Below are positions 15,782 through 15,866 of a stretch of 15,866 nt of DNA, piece after piece (position 1 is the stretch's first letter; each line of letters starts with the position of its first letter). The translations under genes and the position numbers were made by a program. A model generated the notes under the pieces. The model made no database searches. It worked only from the letters and a program-made list of their open reading frames with translations, and had not been told where the DNA came from. The DNA is taken from assembly GCA_017990865.1 (NCBI GenBank), contig JAGNNB010000023.1, positions 1-15,866 of the forward strand, written 5' to 3'. This stretch comes from Lysobacteraceae bacterium (GTDB lineage Bacteria; Pseudomonadota; Gammaproteobacteria; Xanthomonadales; Xanthomonadaceae).

Positions 15782-15866
15782 ATGCGTCACGCCCGTGTTC
15801 TCGGTTTCGCCGGCCTCGCGGTCGCCACCGTCGTCGCGATCACCGCGATTGCCCAGACCACGGTCG
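15782..15866 (+). CDS. Start of an exported protein, probably a cytochrome c, cut by window edge
   Basis: Only 28 codons are present: MRHARVLGFAG, a hydrophobic stretch, then AIAQTT, which is a Sec signal peptide with likely cleavage after AIA. GGAG about 8 nt before the ATG and a strong promoter further upstream support it as a real, well-expressed gene. The guess of a cytochrome c4 or similar c-type cytochrome comes only from the remembered engB-cytochrome neighbourhood in Xanthomonas relatives; no haem motif is inside the window. Confidence 0.7.
   Translation, partial: MRHARVLGFAGLAVATVVAITAIAQTTV

Overview
The window is GC-rich bacterial chromosome. Its gene content points to a gammaproteobacterium of the order Lysobacterales (Xanthomonadales): a plant-type glutamate-cysteine ligase, a large PEP carboxylase, and engB divergent from an exported protein that is probably a cytochrome c. 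This placement rests on gene families remembered, not on a search. I see no rRNA, tRNA, CRISPR array, transposase or phage gene.

Layout. (1) Positions 1-1149, minus strand: a formaldehyde-detoxification unit, frmR then frmA (glutathione-dependent formaldehyde dehydrogenase, cut by the window start). The promoter carries a G-tract operator that overlaps the -10 box and the frmR start. (2) 1203-3216: a lower-GC accessory block with a small HAD-like protein, a divergent LysR regulator, an 83-residue orphan protein, a REP-like palindrome and the remnant of a gene whose intact copy lies at 3835-4236. (3) 3217-4236: a small secreted protein, a REP pair and a convergent small exported protein. (4) 4226-9656, all minus strand: gshA, ppc, a CapA-type protein and the small exported protein. 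A perfect 35-bp inverted repeat separates gshA from ppc. (5) 9800-13148, plus strand: an oligopeptide-type substrate-binding protein, a VIT1/CCC1-type metal transporter and an OppB-type permease. A 14-bp tandem repeat that forms a chain of overlapping mini-ORFs links the last two. No second permease or ATPase is present. (6) 13345-14692: a secreted protein and a membrane protein that joins a DUF2007-like domain to about six acidic EF-loop-like repeats. (7) 14888-15866: engB on the minus strand, a clear sigma-70-type promoter, and the start of the exported protein on the plus strand.

How the genes relate. GshA makes the first intermediate of glutathione, and FrmA uses glutathione to oxidise formaldehyde under FrmR control, so the two are linked by metabolism although 7 kb apart. 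The other neighbours look like ordinary housekeeping genes mixed with lineage-specific exported proteins. The least ordinary features are the 14-bp repeat and mini-ORF chain before the permease, the DUF2007 and calcium-loop architecture, the decayed duplicate with its REP elements at 2981-3834, and the near-leaderless frmR promoter and operator.
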